Below are positions 62,728 through 64,000 of a stretch of 64,000 bases of DNA, piece by piece. The stretch comes from Arthrobacter sp. Leaf137 (lineage in GTDB: Bacteria; Actinomycetota; Actinomycetes; Actinomycetales; Micrococcaceae): contig NZ_LMOI01000012.1 in assembly GCF_001423525.1 (NCBI RefSeq), forward strand, positions 66,115-130,114, in the 5' to 3' direction. Position numbers and translations under genes: made by a program. Position 1 is the first letter of the stretch; each line of letters opens with the position of its first letter. The notes under the pieces are model-generated. The model searched no databases. It worked only from the letters and a program-made list of their open reading frames with translations, and was not told where the DNA came from.

Positions 62728-63421
62728 GGGGCACATCAATCCACTCCGTTCCTTCAGGGGCCAGTGTGGCTGACCCGGCGGTCAGGCCGAGCACCCGTTC
62801 GGCTGCGGCGGAGATTTCAGCGCCGGTGTCCGGCACGGCGATGCGCAGCACTGTATGGCTGCCTCCGTAGCTGGTGTCGGCCATGGTGAAGCCGCCGGCC
62901 CGGAGATCATTCTCAAGACGTCCCGCAACGCCGTGCGGCACGGGGATGGAGCAGATCCGCAGCCGGCTGCGCCGCACCTGGGGCGCCAGGGCCAGCGCCG
63001 AGGACACAGATTCCGAGTAGGCACGCACCAGGCCGCCGGCGCCCAGCAGGATGCCGCCGAAGTAGCGGACGACGACGGCGCTGACGTCGCTGAGGTCCGT
63101 GGCCCCGGGCACGGTTTCCTTCTTGGTGAGGGCTTCCAGCATCGGGATGCCGGCGGTTCCGGAGGGTTCGCCGTCGTCGCTGGAGCGCTGAATGTCACGG
63201 TCCGGTCCGATCACGAATGCGGAGCAGTGGTGCCTGGCGTCGTGGAACTCGCGGCGAAGGTCTGCCACCAGTGAACGGGCTTCGCCTTCACTGCCGGAGC
63301 GGCGCAGCACGGTGATGAACCGGGACCGCTTGATCTCCAGTTCGTGCCGGAAGTCTTCCCCGGCTAACAGGGTGGTGTAGGCCGTGGCCCTGCTGTTCCC
63401 GGGCTCCGCTGCTTCCACCAC
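62720..63421 (-). CDS. YigZ/IMPACT-family protein
   Basis: 233 residues. The UPF0029 N-terminal domain shows 'LEIKRSRFITVLRR', 'FHDARHHCSAFVIG', 'SSDDGEPSGTAGIPML' and 'VVVRYFGGILLGAGGLVRAYSESV', the family signature; a ferredoxin-like C-terminal domain follows. Homologues are E. coli YigZ and eukaryotic IMPACT, which affects translation control through GCN1/GCN2; in bacteria the function is open. Followed by an overlapping GNAT gene. Confidence 0.92.
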   Translation of the reverse strand: MVEAAEPGNSRATAYTTLLAGEDFRHELEIKRSRFITVLRRSGSEGEARSLVADLRREFHDARHHCSAFVIGPDRDIQRSSDDGEPSGTAGIPMLEALTKKETVPGATDLSDVSAVVVRYFGGILLGAGGLVRAYSESVSSALALAPQVRRSRLRICSIPVPHGVAGRLENDLRAGGFTMADTSYGGSHTVLRIAVPDTGAEISAAAERVLGLTAGSATLAPEGTEWIDVPHA

Positions 63422-63465
63422 GGCCTCAGTCTAGCCGCAGCCGTAGGGCCGCCACTGCGGCGGCC

Positions 63466-64000
63466 CTACTTGCCGGCAGACCCGCGCGGACGGCGGCGCA
63501 GTGTCTTGGCCAGCGAGAGTTTGCCGGTGTACTGGATGGACCCGTAGCGGAACAGGTGTACGGACAGGCGCAGCATGAGGACGCCGATGATGAACAGTTC
63601 GGCGATCACGATGATCGACTCGGCGGGGCTCAGGGTTCCGAAGCCGTTCCGGAGCATGGCAGTCACGGGCGCCGAGAGCGGGAAGTAAGTGAACGCCTGG
63701 ACGATGGGTGACTGGGGGTCGCTCAGGATGAGGCTGATGGCGTAGAACGGTACGAAGATCAGCGCCATCAGCGGGCCGAAGACCACCCCGGCTTCCTTGG
63801 CGTTTGGCATTACCGCGCCAATGGCACCCAGGACTGCTGTGAACAGCAGGAAGCCGCCCAGCAACAGCAGTGCGCCCACCAGCAGCGGCCCCGGTTCGAA
63901 CACGACGTCGGAGAGGTCGATGTCCGGAAGCGACAGCCTGTCCCTGAAGAAGGCAAAGCCGACGATGACCGGCGCCAGGAACACCGAAATCTGAACGAGG
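63466..64000 (-). CDS. ABC-2-type permease, C-terminal part (5' end outside window)
   Basis: About 178 residues of a membrane protein whose start lies beyond the window. Four or five helices are visible ('FLLFTAVLGAIGAVMPNAKEAG', 'LIFVPFYAISLIL', 'IIVIAELFIIGVLML'), with 'SPIVQAFTYFPLSAPVTAMLRNG' and a basic C-terminus ending 'TLRRRPRGSAGK'. The pattern matches the NatB/YhaP-like ABC-2 exporters. The ATPase partner should be upstream, outside the window. Confidence 0.85.
   Translation of the reverse strand, partial: LVQISVFLAPVIVGFAFFRDRLSLPDIDLSDVVFEPGPLLVGALLLLGGFLLFTAVLGAIGAVMPNAKEAGVVFGPLMALIFVPFYAISLILSDPQSPIVQAFTYFPLSAPVTAMLRNGFGTLSPAESIIVIAELFIIGVLMLRLSVHLFRYGSIQYTGKLSLAKTLRRRPRGSAGK

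Overview
The window is about 64 kb of GC-rich chromosome from a high-GC Gram-positive bacterium. Codon choice, gene content and gene style (DUF4193 zinc-ribbon protein, DUF1206 membrane protein, stand-alone LigD-type polymerase, KdpD-like kinase, S1 protein with an acidic tail) point to an Arthrobacter/Pseudarthrobacter-type actinobacterium. This is an inference from family knowledge; no 16S gene or other marker is present. I see no insertion sequence, prophage, CRISPR array, rRNA or tRNA. The region reads as ordinary chromosome with several small accessory modules.

Layout. 1-3.5 kb: the end of a LacI-type regulator, an aldo/keto reductase divergent from a TetR regulator, and a membrane-anchored MltB-like lytic transglycosylase with an unusual leader. 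3.5-8.5 kb: a complete four-gene peptide/nickel-type ABC importer whose promoter carries a near-perfect DtxR/IdeR iron box. 8.5-10.2 kb: a 2-haloacid dehalogenase and a 2-hydroxyacid dehydrogenase, consecutive steps on paper. 10.3-17 kb: DUF4193, a lipoprotein, an OafA/SGNH acyltransferase, flotillin with a small NfeD-like OB protein, and a BBE-type FAD oxidase. 17-24 kb: DUF1206, a TetR regulator divergent from an SDR plus zinc alcohol dehydrogenase, and a MoxR ATPase with a VWA partner. 24-37 kb: a RibD-C reductase, a GTP cyclohydrolase II fused to a flavin monooxygenase, a 5'-3' exonuclease, and a six-gene operon (FAD-linked oxidase, Tat lipoprotein, two permeases, double ATPase, aminotransferase), followed by a divergent flavin reductase. 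37-43.6 kb: two small surface/membrane genes, HrpB helicase preceded by a 14-bp tandem repeat, a 48-aa gene, an alpha/beta hydrolase, LigD-type polymerase and a Sua5/YrdC protein. 43.6-48.5 kb: an APC permease divergent from a truncated KdpD-like kinase and its KdpE-like regulator. 48.5-56.2 kb: VOC protein, methyltransferase, LuxR-TPR regulator, small unknowns, a PiT phosphate transporter with a coupled small membrane protein, a second RibD-C protein and a PaaI-type thioesterase. 56.2-64 kb: polA, an Eis-like acetyltransferase, rpsA with a clear promoter and terminator, a GNAT/YigZ pair, and the end of an ABC-2 permease.

Most notable: the RibA-monooxygenase fusion under an inverted-repeat promoter; the iron-box peptide-type importer; the six-gene FAD oxidase/importer/aminotransferase operon; the KdpD-like kinase lacking its usual N-terminal domain, facing an APC permease across a shared repeat; and a leader RNA before the transglycosylase that partly resembles a c-di-GMP-I riboswitch. 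Starts were chosen from ribosome-binding sites and family fit; uncertain ones are flagged.
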